Below are positions 19,084-31,320 of a DNA stretch of 64,000 bases, piece by piece. The stretch's first letter is position 1, and every line of letters begins with the position of its first letter. The DNA is taken from contig NC_080702.1 in assembly GCF_030445035.2 (NCBI RefSeq), forward strand, positions 14,392,029 to 14,456,028, read 5' to 3'. Under the pieces are notes generated by a model. It was given only the letters and a program-made list of their open reading frames with translations. It made no database searches and had not been told where the DNA came from. This DNA is from Dasypus novemcinctus (lineage: Eukaryota > Chordata > Mammalia > Cingulata > Dasypodidae). Position numbers and translations under genes: made by a program.

Positions 19084-20935
19084 TTTTTATTTTATTAACA
19101 CATTTCTTTTTATTATAGTTAATAGATGACACAGAATGTTACATTAAAAAAACATAAGAGGTGCCCATATAACCAAGTCCCCAACTCCCACCTCCATCAT
19201 TTTTGTAATCTGTTATTTTTCTGAAGATAAATACATCACAAAAAAGATTATATGATAAAAAAAGAGGTTCCCATATAGCCCCCATCCCCCCACCCCACTC
19301 CTCCCACACAAACAACCTCCTCCATCATTGTGGCACACTCACTGCACTTGGCGAACACATTTTGGAGCACTGCTGCGCCACGTGGATAACAATTTACCCT
19401 GTAGTTCACACTCTCCCCCAGTATATTCAGTGGGTTATGGCAGGATATATAATATCCAGCATCTGACCCTGCAATATTACTTAAGAAAATCCCAAGTCCC
19501 AAAAATGCCCGCTCATCACATCTCTTTTCCCTCTCCCTGCCCACAGCATCTACTGTGGCCACATTCTTCACGTCAATGATACCATTTCTTCTATTACTAG
19601 TCACAATAGTTTCATAGTACAATATCAGTAAGTCCACTCTAATCCATGTTTTATTCCTCCGTTCTGTGGACCCTGGGGATGGTGATGTCCACTCTACCTC
19701 TATATAAAGAAGAGGCATAGATTCCTCATGACTGATGGATGCAATTCTCCTGCTTGCAGTTGTAGGCACTCTTCGTTCCCTTGTGTGGTGGTTGACCATC
19801 TTCACCTCCCTGTTAGCTGACCTGGGTAAGTCCAATGAAACAGAGAGTAGGGACTGCAACTCTGCTGAGGCTCAGAGCCCAGCTGGTACATGGGCAGTTC
19901 AGAGATTCAAGTGCCCTGAGTACACACCATACATAATATGAACCACAGGCTCAGTAAAAGTGACAGAAGAGGCATGTGTAGACAGGTCATATCTGAGTCC
20001 AGCTCCATCACTCTCAGGAGCACAAATTCCAAAGTAGGGCCTATTGACATGGCAAAGAACCAAAATCCATCTGCCATGACCATATACTCTGTGGGTCTCC
20101 ATAGCCTTCAGGAGAACCAGTACCTAGGGTTGTATCTCCTTAAGCTGTTTCTGGGGTCCTGCTGAGGTGTGCGTAAGCACGACCACTCTGATGACCCCCC
20201 AACTCTTTTTTGAAGACTGTCATCCATATATACTCATTTCTCTTTGCCATTTCCCCCTTTTATACAAGGTAAAACAGCAGTTTTTAACACATCCTATATG
20301 TAGGCTGAGATACTCTGTTGGTCTGAGTTGACCTTTTATTCAAGGTCTCTTTCTAGTTGCATCACCAGCTGGTGACTGGTAATAATACATCGGTGCCCGG
20401 GAGGCTCATCCCTGGGAGTCATGTCTCACGCTGGGGGGAAGGTATTGCATTTACATGCTGAGTATAGTTTAGATATTGGCCACATTAAGAGCAACATGGA
20501 GGCTCTCAAGAGGTAACTCTTAGGCACCCTGCAGCTCTAGGCCTAGTTCACATTTCAGGCACACAGCCTCATAAGCATAGTCATCATTATCAAGGGCTCA
20601 TGGTTGGACCATCCTTCCTTGTTGGTCTTTGCTGTTGCACTTGGGGGATTACTGCTGTTCCATTGGGGAATGTTACAGAGCTCTCCTGAGTAGGAACTCC
20701 GTACTCCCTCAGTTGTCATTTGTAACTGTAACTACTATAAAAATACCCAACATATATCAGAACATTTTTATGGCCCCTATATACATGCCCTGGAGAACAC
20801 CCTACCAACCATGCGACCCACATCAATAACAACCCACAACAGTGCTCCTCCCCTCCCCATAGGTGAAACTCTCTGTGGTCCAAAATGTCTTGAACAATGA
20901 AGTCTATTATACTGCCAAATGCACTTAAGAGGAAA
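19084..20935 (-). mobile_element. L1 3'UTR, reverse orientation
   Basis: Its A-rich end is at 19084-19150 and the 3'UTR runs to about 20935 on the minus strand. Landmarks match 55641-56985. It is an older, long-subfamily copy with the longest open version of the 3'UTR reading frame. Confidence 0.85.
19248..19859 (-). CDS. Reading frame in L1 3'UTR (possible ORF3-like)
   Basis: 203 sense codons are open within the L1 3'UTR, counting from a TTG. The first ATG is at KMVNHHT, about 20 codons in. The same frame is open in the copies at 12747-13061(+), 16605-16862(+) and 55930-56244(-), which share motifs such as NHHT.E.RV.T and SRRIASS. No known domain was recognised, and no signal peptide or membrane segment is evident. 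It may be only a low-stop stretch of 3'UTR. Confidence 0.3.
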   Translation of the reverse strand: MQSLLSVSLDLPRSANREVKMVNHHTRERRVPTTASRRIASISHEESMPLLYIEVEWTSPSPGSTERRNKTWIRVDLLILYYETIVTSNRRNGIIDVKNVATVDAVGREREKRCDERAFLGLGIFLSNIAGSDAGYYISCHNPLNILGESVNYRVNCYPRGAAVLQNVFAKCSECATMMEEVVCVGGVGWGDGGYMGTSFFII

Positions 20936-21060
20936 ATGAAATAAACTGATGGGTTTAAAGATTAGAAATACACATACTAATTTAGAAATATTAAGATGAA
21001 GAAAAAATGAACTGGTGTATTAATAAAAATAAAAAATACCATAAAGCTTTGTTTTTAACT
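20936..21060. other. Short unassigned AT-rich stretch
   Basis: Nothing recognisable; it lies between two L1 pieces. Confidence 0.4.
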
Positions 21061-21700
21061 TTTTGCCTTTCATCACTGTAATAGGTGTTGCCCTGTATGT
21101 ACAGTGGCAAGGCACTTTCTTTCATTTCTTCTCCTCAGTGTCTATTCATTCCTCTTTTTTTAATTTTTTTTCTAATTTTTAACCTTGTCTTCAAAAAAGT
21201 TTTAGATCACAGTAATTCACATACACAATAGAGGGGACTCCCATATATTCAATATCAAACCCTTTCCCCCTTCCCCAGCAATGATCTTTTTACATGTTCA
21301 TTTATATTTGCTGCAGCTGGTGTATAGATTTTGAAACATAGCTTCCAAACCTGGTTCCATTTTGGTTTACATTACGGTTTATATTTCAGACTGTAAAATT
21401 TCTAAATTTTTAGTTTCCCTGTGTTTACATTATGGTTTACACTTTAGTTTATAGACTTGTATACATTTTTGGTGTACATTAACATGTCCTATATCCATCA
21501 TTACATGATCTTGTGGAGCAGTTTCATTGCCCCCTAGTTACCCTGCTTCCATCTATTCTATACCTCTCCCCTCCTCCCCTCAGGGCCCATAGTGACAATC
21601 AATCTTCACTACTTCAGGGACCAGATTTACAGATACTTGCAACAATGCTGAGGGCTTGAATACTAGACTTCCCAAACTATTGAGATCAACTGATTCTCTC
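21061..21700 (-). repeat. Old L1 3' region, reverse (probable)
   Basis: Repeated 'ggtttaca' phrases and a T-rich start suggest a reversed, old mammalian L1 3'UTR. No younger copy in the window supports it. Confidence 0.4.
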
Positions 21701-23010
21701 AAGGAATACAAACAGTTCTTCACATCAAGGGTCAAGAGATTTTTGACAAGCCTGTCAGATGCACCCAGTTCAGGGAGAACAGTCCATTCAACAAACGGTG
21801 CTGGGAGAACTGGATATCCATAGCCAGAAGAAAGAAAAAGGACCCCTACCTCACATCTTATACAAAAATTAATTCAAAATAGAACCAAATCCTAAATATA
21901 AAAGCAAAAACCATAAAGCTTCTGGAAAAAAATGTAGTAAAGTATCTTGAAGACTCAGTAGTAGGTAGTGGATGCTTCAAGGAGATAAGAGCAGGACTGA
22001 CATGGACTACTGATATTTAATTTATGTAGACATTTTAATTAACAGTACTATAAAAGGGTGAAAACATATATAGCTGATGGTAATATAGTAGAGTGATTAA
22101 CATCTGTTATATAAATGGGAATATGACTGAAAAGTGTAGTCTAGGGATATAAAGGCAAATTGACAGACAGCTAGGGAATAATCTAGGGGCTAACACAGTA
22201 AACACAGAGGCGGATGAGAATTTCGGTTGATGGTACAGACGACAGAGTGTCCTCTGTGATCTAGAGGAGATATACATCACTGTTGCAGGGGGCTGGGAAT
22301 ATGGAGAAGCATGAGAAAAATACAACTGAAATGACCTACGGACTGTGGTTAACAATAATAGCGTAATATTCATGCTTATATACCAAAGATGTACTATGTT
22401 GATAATGTGTGAGTATGGAAAAAATGTGCCAAATGTAAGCTATGAACCTGATAATAACCCAATATTATTTCATAATCTTTAACAAATGTGCCATCACACA
22501 GTGGTATGTTGATAGAGGGGTGTTGTATGGGAATGCTACACATGTGCATGATTGTTTCCTAAGTTTACAACTTCTGTCAAAAAAATTTTTTTTAATAATA
22601 GGGTAGGTTGGAGGAAAAATACACCAAATGTAAGATAAGGACTATAGTTAGTAGTAAGATTTTGATTACATTCTTTCATATTTTGTTACAAATGTCATGT
22701 AACAATGAACACTGTTGGCGGTGGGCTGATGTATGGGACCCCTTTATGATGTTATGCATGTTTGCTTTGTTAAGTTCACAACTTCCACTACACACGATTA
22801 TTTATGCATATTCACATATAAATCATATAAAAATAATGATAATAGGGTAGGTTTGGGGAAAAATACACCATCATAAGGTATTTTGATTACTAGTAATATT
22901 TTGAGGATGCTCTTTAATGATTAAAAATGTTTGACATTGTAAGGCATTGGTGGTAGGGCGAGGTTGAGAGCCCTGTATGATGCTATGTATGTTCGTTTTC
23001 TAAGTTCACA
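21701..23010 (+). repeat. L1 ORF2 end and 3' region
   Basis: The ORF2 C-terminus (tttttgacaagcctgtcaga, 'gctgggagaactggatatcc') is followed by the same 3' region as 3629-3811 plus 10859-11805. It preserves an uninterrupted version of the site where the provirus inserted. Confidence 0.85.
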
Positions 23011-24060
23011 ACAACCCACAATTCAGAAGTTCCCTGGGTGGGATAAATAAGAGAATGGAGGTAACAGAGGAAAGAATCAGTGACATGGAACTGATTATAT
23101 CATTCTGATAAGAATCAGTGACATGGAACTGATTATATCATTCTGATATAATGAAGAACATAGAGCGGGCAAAAAGGTTAAACTAAAGTTAACAGAACCT
23201 CAGAAACCCGTAGGACAGTAAATATTCATGCTAAATGCTGAAGGGAGGAGACACAGAATTGTTCAGAATAAATATGGGCTAAAACAGCCTGAACACTACC
23301 CAACCTTGTGATACACAGATCTGAGAAGCTCAGAAAATCACATCCTGACACATCATTTAAAATATCGGCTGACAATCAGAGATGAAAAATTCTGAAAGGA
23401 CCCTAAGAAAAATGACACATTATAGGAAAAAAACAAGTTGAAGGCCTGTCATTTCTCCTCAGACCCAATAGAGGCCAGAAGAGAGTAAAACAGGATCTTT
23501 GAAGTGCTGAAATAAAATAGTTATCAACCCAGAATACTACATACACTGAAAACTGTCCAAGGATTCAAGGAAAAAAGAAAACGGAGAGGACAGAGAAATC
23601 TAAATTCATCACTAGACAACTTGCTCTATAAAGATGCGAAAGAAACATTTTCAGGAAGAAGATGTTATAAAAACAATTATAAGAGGAAAATTTTGAACTT
23701 CAGGAACAGATACCATTAAATTAATATATGAATGAATATTTGGCAGAAATTAGACCATTTTCAGAGTAGATGGCCATACCACATGTACAGAGAATACATA
23801 TGACAAGTATAACCAAGAGTAAGAGTTTAAATACTCTATATGACTGTGAGGGATCTACGTTTTACTTGAATTGTTAAAACATTAACTGATTAGTATGTGA
23901 GAAGGTATTCCCAGAGCAAACACTGAAAACAATTCCAAACAAAGTCAAAAACCGGAGAACCATAATGGCCTTTATCTAGGACATACAATTAAGCAGCTAA
24001 AAGAGTGCACACAGGGATTTTAGGTGAACAAAAATATTCATTTCTCTCGGCTAGAGCATG
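23011..24060 (+). repeat. HAL1-like (ORF1-only) L1 remnant
   Basis: Degenerate ORF1 coding order (RME.TEERISDMEL, then 'gacccaatagaggccagaagag', then 'actttcaggaagaagatg') with no ORF2 following. This is the layout of HAL1 elements. It contains a 38-bp tandem duplication. Confidence 0.6.
23073..23148 (+). repeat. Perfect 38-bp tandem duplication
   Basis: Two identical 38-bp units, 23073-23110 and 23111-23148, each starting 'agaatcagtgacatgg' and ending 'cattctgata'. Identity within an old element implies a recent duplication. Confidence 0.9.
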
Positions 24061-25200
24061 ACATTGGTTTTGTTTATTCTTTTTGTACTTTCAGTCACAG
24101 AACACATTTTGAAATCACACACTGAGTATTCAGAGGTTAAAGTTTATAAAAAAGAAAAAGAACATAAATAGCTATGGTTGAATATGTGTTGCTAATTCTA
24201 GTGGCCTAGAGAGGAATTCTAACCAATGACAAACAAATGATGTCCCTGAACTAGACGCAACTTACAGCGTTTTTGGTTGTGGTCGTCACTGGGATCTGGG
24301 TTTCTTGGAGAAACCTATTTCACGGCCCCCTAGTTTGAATTCTCAGGCATTCCTAATCCTAGGGGTGCAGTTCCCTGAGCAAGCTGTGCTCCTAACAAGG
24401 CCAAAGACCTAGCAGGACAATGAAAGAAGGGTTCTGATGGCTCTGGGACTGCAGAGTCTGCATTAGGCCTTTGAGGGTCAGGGGAGGCCTGGCCTCCCTT
24501 CTGCCCAGACCTGGGCCTTAAGAGAAAACTCCCTGCCAAAGCACAGAAAGCAGCTCCACCCAGAGCTCCTGGATCTCTCTGAACCATGCACATAGGAAAT
24601 GCTGTCAGGAACTCAGAGAGCTCCATTCCAGGTTTGCTGCCCCTGAGAAGAGGAGAGATCCAGCCCTGTCTGTCTCCCAGCTGCTCTACAGATACACAAA
24701 GAAAGTGAGCAAGGATGGGCATCTTCCTACCTCCTCGGCCTTCATGAAAACCCCAGGAAAGATCCAGATCAATCAGGCTTCAGTCACCTCAGAGCAGAAA
24801 AAAGTTAGGGGATGGCTCACCCATATTCGACAGTCCAGGCACCATTAATGTAAAATTCCTCTGCTGTCACACAGGTGACGGGCCCACCTGAGGCTGCCAT
24901 CACACTCTCACACACACACACACAAACACACCAGCTAGGGTACTGAGTCACTGCTGACAATCTAGACCCAGGAAAAGGAAGCAGTGCGCTGGACGAATCA
25001 ACAGTTCCCCGGGTGGTAAGACTGAAGCACCCCAGAATGCAGCACCTCAGAGCCTTCTAGTACATTCCCTGGCCTGCTCCTGGACTGCTCCTGCACCAGC
25101 CGCCTCTGCATCCCCCACAATAATTCACAGCTGAACAGGTGTGGGAAGGACTCCCCAGGCCCAGGGCTCATCCTGGGATCCACTGCAGTGGCCACCTCGG
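24061..25200. other. Single-copy sequence with short CA repeat
   Basis: GC-moderate DNA with no repeat family or convincing coding frame recognised. A (CA)n run lies near 24905-24940. It may include the 5' part of the pseudogene that follows. Confidence 0.5.
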
Positions 25201-27152
25201 TGGGTCCTTTGCCTCAGAAGAAATGCTGCTCAGCAGACCCGTCCTCTCCTCACTGTCCCAGCCCCACCTGACGTGCTGGCACACCCTCTCCCCTCAGCCT
25301 CTTTCACCTAGCTGAGCCCTGCTGCCACCCCACCATCAGATACCAACCAGACTGGGCTGTGTGCTAGGCCCTCTTCTGCCCTGGATCCCGGCACCACAGA
25401 AGGTGGGAACTGTGAAAGAAGCACAGAGCCTGCTCCTGCAGCTGCTGCACGGTTAAGCCAATTTCGGGGAGACCCCTGTGAAGAGTCCCTGTGCATCCCA
25501 GAGTCTGTGACAGCTACAACTGATGCCAGTTCTGAGTTCCGCACATCTCCCAGCACCTCCTCCCTCCGCAGGTATCCCATCATATTCAGAATGAGCTCAG
25601 AGATTCCGGTGTGTGTGGACTCTCCTCACTCCTTCTCATGGACACCCCTCCCACCACTAGGCCTGGGGACCCTCACTCCATGGGCCTTCTAGAGGCTGCT
25701 TCTGCAGCCACTTCCAGCCCCTCAACCAGCACACCTGCAGCCTTGACTTCCCACCTTCCTCTGACCGTCAGGTCACCCAGATAAATACCACATCCCTCCC
25801 CCCTCCACTGCTCTGTGGGCCTCCTGCTGGCTCCAGTGCCAGCTTCTTCCCATCTGACCAGGCCCTTCAGGCACATCCAGCGGCAGCAATGCCTCAGCCA
25901 CAGACACCCCCCAGCCTGCACACACTTGGGTTCTGCAGCCCGACCCCAAAGTGTAAACTCCCCTTTAAACCTGTAGCAGTGCCTCAGCTTCTTTATTTGT
26001 AGTCCCTGGTGGGAAGCTTCCTGGAAACCTTGGCTTTGACCATTCTTTGCAATTTGAAAACCTGGCAGCTCCCACCTCAACCTCTGCTGAAGGCCAGGCA
26101 CCCCTGCGCATCACCACTGCTAGCTTTGGTGGGTTGATACCTAGAGGTTTCACCTTGGGCAGCCACGCCAGGCTCCAGCTGGCCTTTGGGTCCACCCCCA
26201 CCGTGTTCTCCTCCCGCACACGCAATGCCTCTGGCTTTGCAGCCACCACCAACACGCCCCGTGCTGTGACCAATTTCAACCCCAGCGAGAGGCAGCGATG
26301 CTCAACATTCAGCAGCACCACCCCAGTCGTCTCCAGGTCGGGTTTCAGCAGCACATAAGAGCTTTGGGAGCCAAGTGGAGGTCACAGATCTGAGCTCCAA
26401 CACTGCACTCCGTATAAGAGGAGAAAGGAGTGGGGCCCCCACACCACATATCACTTTGGGGTAAGCTTAGGCTTAAAGACCTGGGGCGCTGGAGCCAAAG
26501 CACCCTATGGCCAACATAGGGGCCAGCACCCCTAAGAGTAACCCTGTGGATGAAGGTACTGATGCCCCACATACCCCCTTATTTCCTGTGGAGGACCTGG
26601 CACCTCTCAGAGACATACTGGATTTACATTCACGTCCATCCCAGCCTTTAATTTCATGAACCCACCAGGAGGAGCCTTGCCTTTAGGGTTCTGTCACCAC
26701 GAGTCAGGGCTTTGCAGGAGACAACTGTTTGGGCCCTCAGCCCATTCACTTCTCTCCAGGTGCGGCTCTACCATGACAAGTTTTAAGAGGCAAATGCTGG
26801 CCTGAGGCAGCAGAACCTCAAGAAGCAGCTTTGTCCACTTTCCTGCAGGCTGGACCAGGGGTTGTCAACTTTAAAAGTGTTATACAAATCAACGCCTGTT
26901 CTCTGCACTCTAGAGCCAAATGGAGCCCCAAAGACAAAGGTTTCCATTTCCTCTGTGTTTCCTGTAGTTTTGTTCCAGAAGATGGGGGTTGGGGCTGTCA
27001 TATGGCAGGATCCCAGCCGTCAGATTACTCAGACAGGAGAGGAAGCCTCGGACCATCCCCTCCAGATATGGAGCCAGCAGAGTCCACTGCTGCCCACGGG
27101 TGCCTCCTGCCCTTCCCATTTTTCTTGTCAGTCTTCCAGACGTTTTAGAAAT
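25201..27152 (+). pseudogene. POM121-like FG-nucleoporin pseudogene
   Basis: POM121 anchors the nuclear pore, and its C-terminal half is a Ser/Thr/Pro-rich FG domain. The plus strand here encodes, across frame changes, GSNASATDTP (about 25880), LGFDHSLQFENL (about 26030), then ASFGG, FTLGS, AFGSTPTVFS and SGFAATTNT (26120-26260), and SFGS (about 26360). The spacing is as expected for POM121's FG region. The best open stretch is 26047-26358 (103 codons). Several FG positions have decayed and frameshifts are frequent. Probable 3'UTR-like sequence ends at AATAAA near 27150. The 5' limit is uncertain, and no introns are apparent, which suggests a processed copy. Assignment rests on motif recall, not a search. 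Confidence 0.55.
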
Positions 27153-27165
27153 AAAACCTGGTTCT

Positions 27166-27566
27166 GGGAAGTGGACTTGGCCTAATGGATAGGGCATCCG
27201 CCTACTACATGGGAGGTCCACAGTTCAAACCCCAGGTCTCCCTGACCCGTGTGGAGTTGGCCCACACGCAGTGCTAATGCGTGCAAGGAATGCCCTGCCA
27301 TGCAGGGGTGTCCCTGGCGTAGGAGAGCCCCACGCACAAGGAGTGTGCCCCATTAAGGAGAGCCGTCCAGTGCGTAAGAAAGTGGAGCCTGCCCAAGAAT
27401 GGCGCCGCACACATGGAGAGCTGACACAGCAAGATGACTCAACAAAAAGAAACACGGATTCCCGGTGCTGCTGATAAGGATATAAGTGGTCACAGAAGCA
27501 CACACAGTGAATGGAAACATAGCAGATTACAGGGTGGGGGCAGGGAGAGGAGAGAAATAAATTTTA
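27166..27566 (+). repeat. DAS-type SINE
   Basis: The tRNA-like head has an A-box region 'tggcctaatggatagggc' and B box 'gttcaaacccc'. Full body and tail are present. Target duplication aaaacctggttct (13 bp) at 27153-27165 and 27567-27579. Confidence 0.95.
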
Positions 27567-27579
27567 AAAACCTGGTTCT

Positions 27580-27798
27580 TTTTCTTTTATATAATTTATC
27601 TATCCTCTGTAAATCAAGTATAGAGAAGCCACTGATGTGTAGAACTGGAGACAGATGAAGCCAGACTTAACTCTTTAAAGTTTTGATGTCCCAGTTAATA
27701 TGGTGGGGAAAGCAGCACGACAGATGAAACCTGAGTAGAAACCTGACCCAGAAATATTAAAAATGTGTTTTGACTTTAAGGGATGGGAATTCAAGATT
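27580..27798. other. Unremarkable single-copy sequence
   Basis: Continues the flank of the SINE above. Nothing recognised. Confidence 0.4.
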
Positions 27799-28215
27799 GG
27801 GAAGGGATTTAGCTCAACTGACAGAGCGCCCGCCTACCACACAGGGGGTCCAGGGTTCAAACCCAGGGCCTCCTGACCCGTGTGGAGGTGGCCCACGCAC
27901 AGTGCTGATGCATGCGAGGAGTGCCCTGCCACACAGGTTGTCCCCTGTGTAGGGAAGCCCCATGGACAAGGAGTACAACCCTCCAAGGAGAGCTGCCCCA
28001 CATGAAAAAAGTGCAGCCTGCCCAGGAGCGGCACCACACACACGGAGAGCTGACACAGCAAGATGATTCAACACAAAGAGACACAGATTCCTGGTGCTGC
28101 TGACAAGAATGCAAGCGGACAGAAAAGAACACACAGTGAATGGACACAGAGAGCAGACAACAAGGGTGGGAGGGAAGGGGAGAGAAATAAAATGTAAATC
28201 TTAAAAAAAAGAAAA
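27799..28215 (+). repeat. DAS-type SINE
   Basis: Its A-box region reads 'tagctcaactgacagagcg' and its B box 'gggttcaaaccc', a very tRNA-like match. Full body, tail and A-rich end are present. Confidence 0.93.
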
Positions 28216-29205
28216 AAGATATAGTGGATCCAGGGAAAGGACAGATGGGGTGCCCAAGGTAAAAGCAGCCTGGGGGAAGGTACTGGTAGATGGGGAACCT
28301 GGGGTGAAGAGGGTGGGCCCAGGGAAGGGGAATCTGACAGTGGAATGGGCTGGGTCATCGCTAGTACACACAATAAAACACATATAATATATCTAGTGTT
28401 TTGAAGCTGGTGATTATTTTTGCTTTTAGTTAAGGCTTAGACAAATCACAGCTCACCTAGAGAGTGTGGAACTGACATCAAGGCCCTAGGACCAGAGTTA
28501 ACAAAGGATGAAAAGTCACCTCTGCTCTGTAAATAGTAAAATGCATGTATCTAAGATATGACATATTTCTGGACAATTTATCTTAAAATACGCATAGGAC
28601 CCACTGAGTCCATGACTCTCCTTTCGGAGGAATAAAGGATGGAAGGAGACTGCTTGAGGAGGCAGGCAAGCTAACGTTAGATTTCAATTATAAAACAAAG
28701 TCTAAAACTTAGGTATGTTTATTAATCACCATTTTACAGATGAGCGACAGGCACAAAGATCTCAAGTACTCTCCCTGAAGTGACCCAGCAAGTACATGTC
28801 AGGATCTAGGTACAGGGAAGTCTAACGTTAGGCTACACCCTGTGAACATGACTTCACAGGAGTCACAATTCCACCCTAGCTGGGCTGACCTCATAGCCCA
28901 CAGCGAGTCTCAACTACATCCAAGTACTGCAAATGTGATGGTCTGAAAGCACCTCCCCTGCCAGGAGAGGCATCGTACAGATGGTGGAAAGAGCCAGGCA
29001 CCAGGCACTGTCCTCCACTCTTTTCACTCTACTAAATGGTGAGTGAGTGAGGACTGTATATGTGACCCTGTGCGAGGCCCAGGGCAGGGAGAGAGGAATG
29101 TTAACTTTATAGGAGTCATTTACAATCCAGGGAGCAAAAGCTAAAGAACCAGCAAATACAACGTGAGGGGTCAGTGGTAGGATAACAGAGCAGGTAAGAA
29201 AGATG
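28216..29205. other. Single-copy sequence with a MIR
   Basis: About 28700-28850 contains the MIR core signature ('cattttacagatgag' followed by 'tgacccagcaagtacatgtcagg'). The rest shows no gene or repeat. Confidence 0.6.
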
Positions 29206-29400
29206 TTGGCAGTGGATGTGGTTCAAGCAGTTGAACACCTGCTTCCCATACGGGATGTCCCAATTTTTGTTCCTGGTGACTCCTAAAAACAAACAAGCAA
29301 ATGAATAAACCAAGTGACTCAGTAGTTCAGTGCGAGCTTCTCACAAACAAGGTCCCAGATTCAATGTCCAGCCCTGGAATCCCCAAAAAAATTATTTTAC
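29206..29400 (+). repeat. Two short tRNA-like SINE heads
   Basis: 'gtggatgtggttcaagcagttgaa' at 29209 (first 20 bases diagnostic) and 'caagtgactcagtagttcag' at 29310 start two short units, each ending in A-rich sequence. They match the head of the DAS SINE without its body, as at 61738. Confidence 0.6.
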
Positions 29401-30960
29401 CTCAGTCAGAGGAGACAAGATTGGAGCTGAAGATCAAAGGAGGAGGAAGCAGCCAAGTGGTGAGGAGGTATTTCCACATCAAAGAATTAGCCAGTGACAA
29501 GTGGACAAGGAAGACAGTCACCAGCTAACCTCCAAGGCCAATAAGCATATGAAAAGATGCTCAAATTCATCAGCCATTAGGGAAAGGCACATTAAAAGTA
29601 TTATGAGTCATCACATCACACCCATTAAAACAGCTATTATTTTAAAAATTGGAAAATACCAAGTGCTAGTGAGGATGTATATAAATAGCAAACCTTATAC
29701 ACTGGTGGCAGGAATATAAATAATGGAGCCAAGTATGGAAAACAGTTGGGCAGTAACTCAAAAAGTTAAATTAGAATTAACATATGATCTGGCAATCCCA
29801 CTTCTAGATATACATCCAAAACAAATGAAAGCAGGATTTAAGACAAGTATTTGTGTACCAATGTTAACGCACAAAATACAAAAGATAACAGCAAATACCC
29901 ACCAAGAGAGGAATGGATAAACAAAATGTGGTAAATACATACAACACAATATTATCTAGCTTTAAGAAAGAAGTCCAGATGCATGTGACAACATGGATGA
30001 ACCCTGAGGATATTATATTCATTGAAATAAGCCAGACACTAAAGGACAAATAATGTATGATCTCACTGATATTAACTAATTATAATAAGCAAACTCAAGA
30101 GATTCAGAATCTAGAATATAACTTACCAAGGGACAGAATGGGTGTAGCAAATGTAGAGTTGATGCTTGAATTGTGCACAATTTCTATTTAGGATAGTGAT
30201 GATGGTAGCACATTATTGGGAATGTAGTTAACTGTGCAGAATTATGTTTATGAATAAGATTGAAAGGAGGAGTTTAAGGTCATGTTCTTTACTAGAAGGG
30301 AAAGTTAGAAGCCAAAACACGGGATTGTTTAAGTGAACACTGTTGTGGATGATGGACTGGGGTTAATAGTACAAATACAAGGCTATTTTTTCATGAATTA
30401 TAACAAATGTATGAAACTATTATATGTTGTCAATAATAGGATGGTATATGGAAAAAAACACCTAATGAAAACTATGGACTATAGGTATCAGTAATATCTT
30501 ATTTTCCTTCATCAATCCTAAAAAAGGTACCACACTAATGCAAAGTGTCAATAGAGAGATACATGGGAACACTGTATTTTTTACATGAATTTTCTATAAA
30601 CATACAACTTCACTATTAAAAATTTTCAACAATTTAAGAAAGCAATAGGCTAAGTGAAAAGAAACCAGACATAAAGTACTAACATATTCTACTATTTCAT
30701 TAATATAAAATGTCAGGATAAATAAATTTATAGAGATGGAGTAAGATTAGTTGTTAGCTAAGGCTGGGGTTGAGGGATGACAGGGATTGAGAGGTGACTG
30801 CTAAGGGGTATGGGGCTTTTCTTCTTGGAGTGAGAAAATGTTCTAAACCTGATTGTGGTGATGAGTGCACAGCTCTTTGATTATACTAAAAGTAACTGTG
30901 GACACTTTCCATAGATTGTATGGTATGTGAATATCTCCCAATAAAACTGTTTTTAAAACT
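29401..30960 (+). repeat. Old L1: ORF2 end and 3'UTR
   Basis: 29530-30060 follows the ORF2 C-terminus (gatgctcaaattcatcagcc, 'ctggcaatcccacttctaga'). The 3'UTR ends near 'cccaataaaactg' at 30948, matching 49085. Confidence 0.8.
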
Positions 30961-31320
30961 TGGTGCACACATTGTAGTCCAGTATAAAAACTTCATATTT
31001 TACTGTAGCTGGGAATATATGGGGGTTCAGTAAAGAATAACAAGGGACAGGACCTGACTCAGGCTTTAACAGGCTCATTCTGGCTACAAGATAAGAACAG
31101 ACCACAGTGGCAAGCAGATCAAAATGCAGACCAGGTAGGCAGCTCTCACAGTCGTCCAGGCAAGATACATGGTGGATTAGACAAAGCAGTAGCTGCGTAA
31201 CAAATGGACCACACTAATGAAAGATGTTGTTCATGGGGGAAAGTGTGGTAGAGGGAAGGAGTAGAGTATATGGGAATCCCCTATATTTATGATGGAACAT
31301 TTATGTCATTTAAAGCTACT
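30961..31320 (+). other. Single-copy stretch ending in an L1 3'UTR scrap
   Basis: 30961-31200 shows nothing recognisable. 31201-31320 matches the end of the L1 3'UTR ('accacactaatgaaagatgtt', as near 12255). Confidence 0.5.

Noticed and set aside
27799-27871. tRNA gene
   Set aside because: A and B boxes match a tRNA, but the segment is the head of a SINE and lacks a complete cloverleaf and 3' stem.
27834-28061. Several open frames on both strands of SINEs
   Set aside because: They recur in every DAS-type SINE copy in differing frames and are by-products of a stop-poor, GC-rich SINE body.
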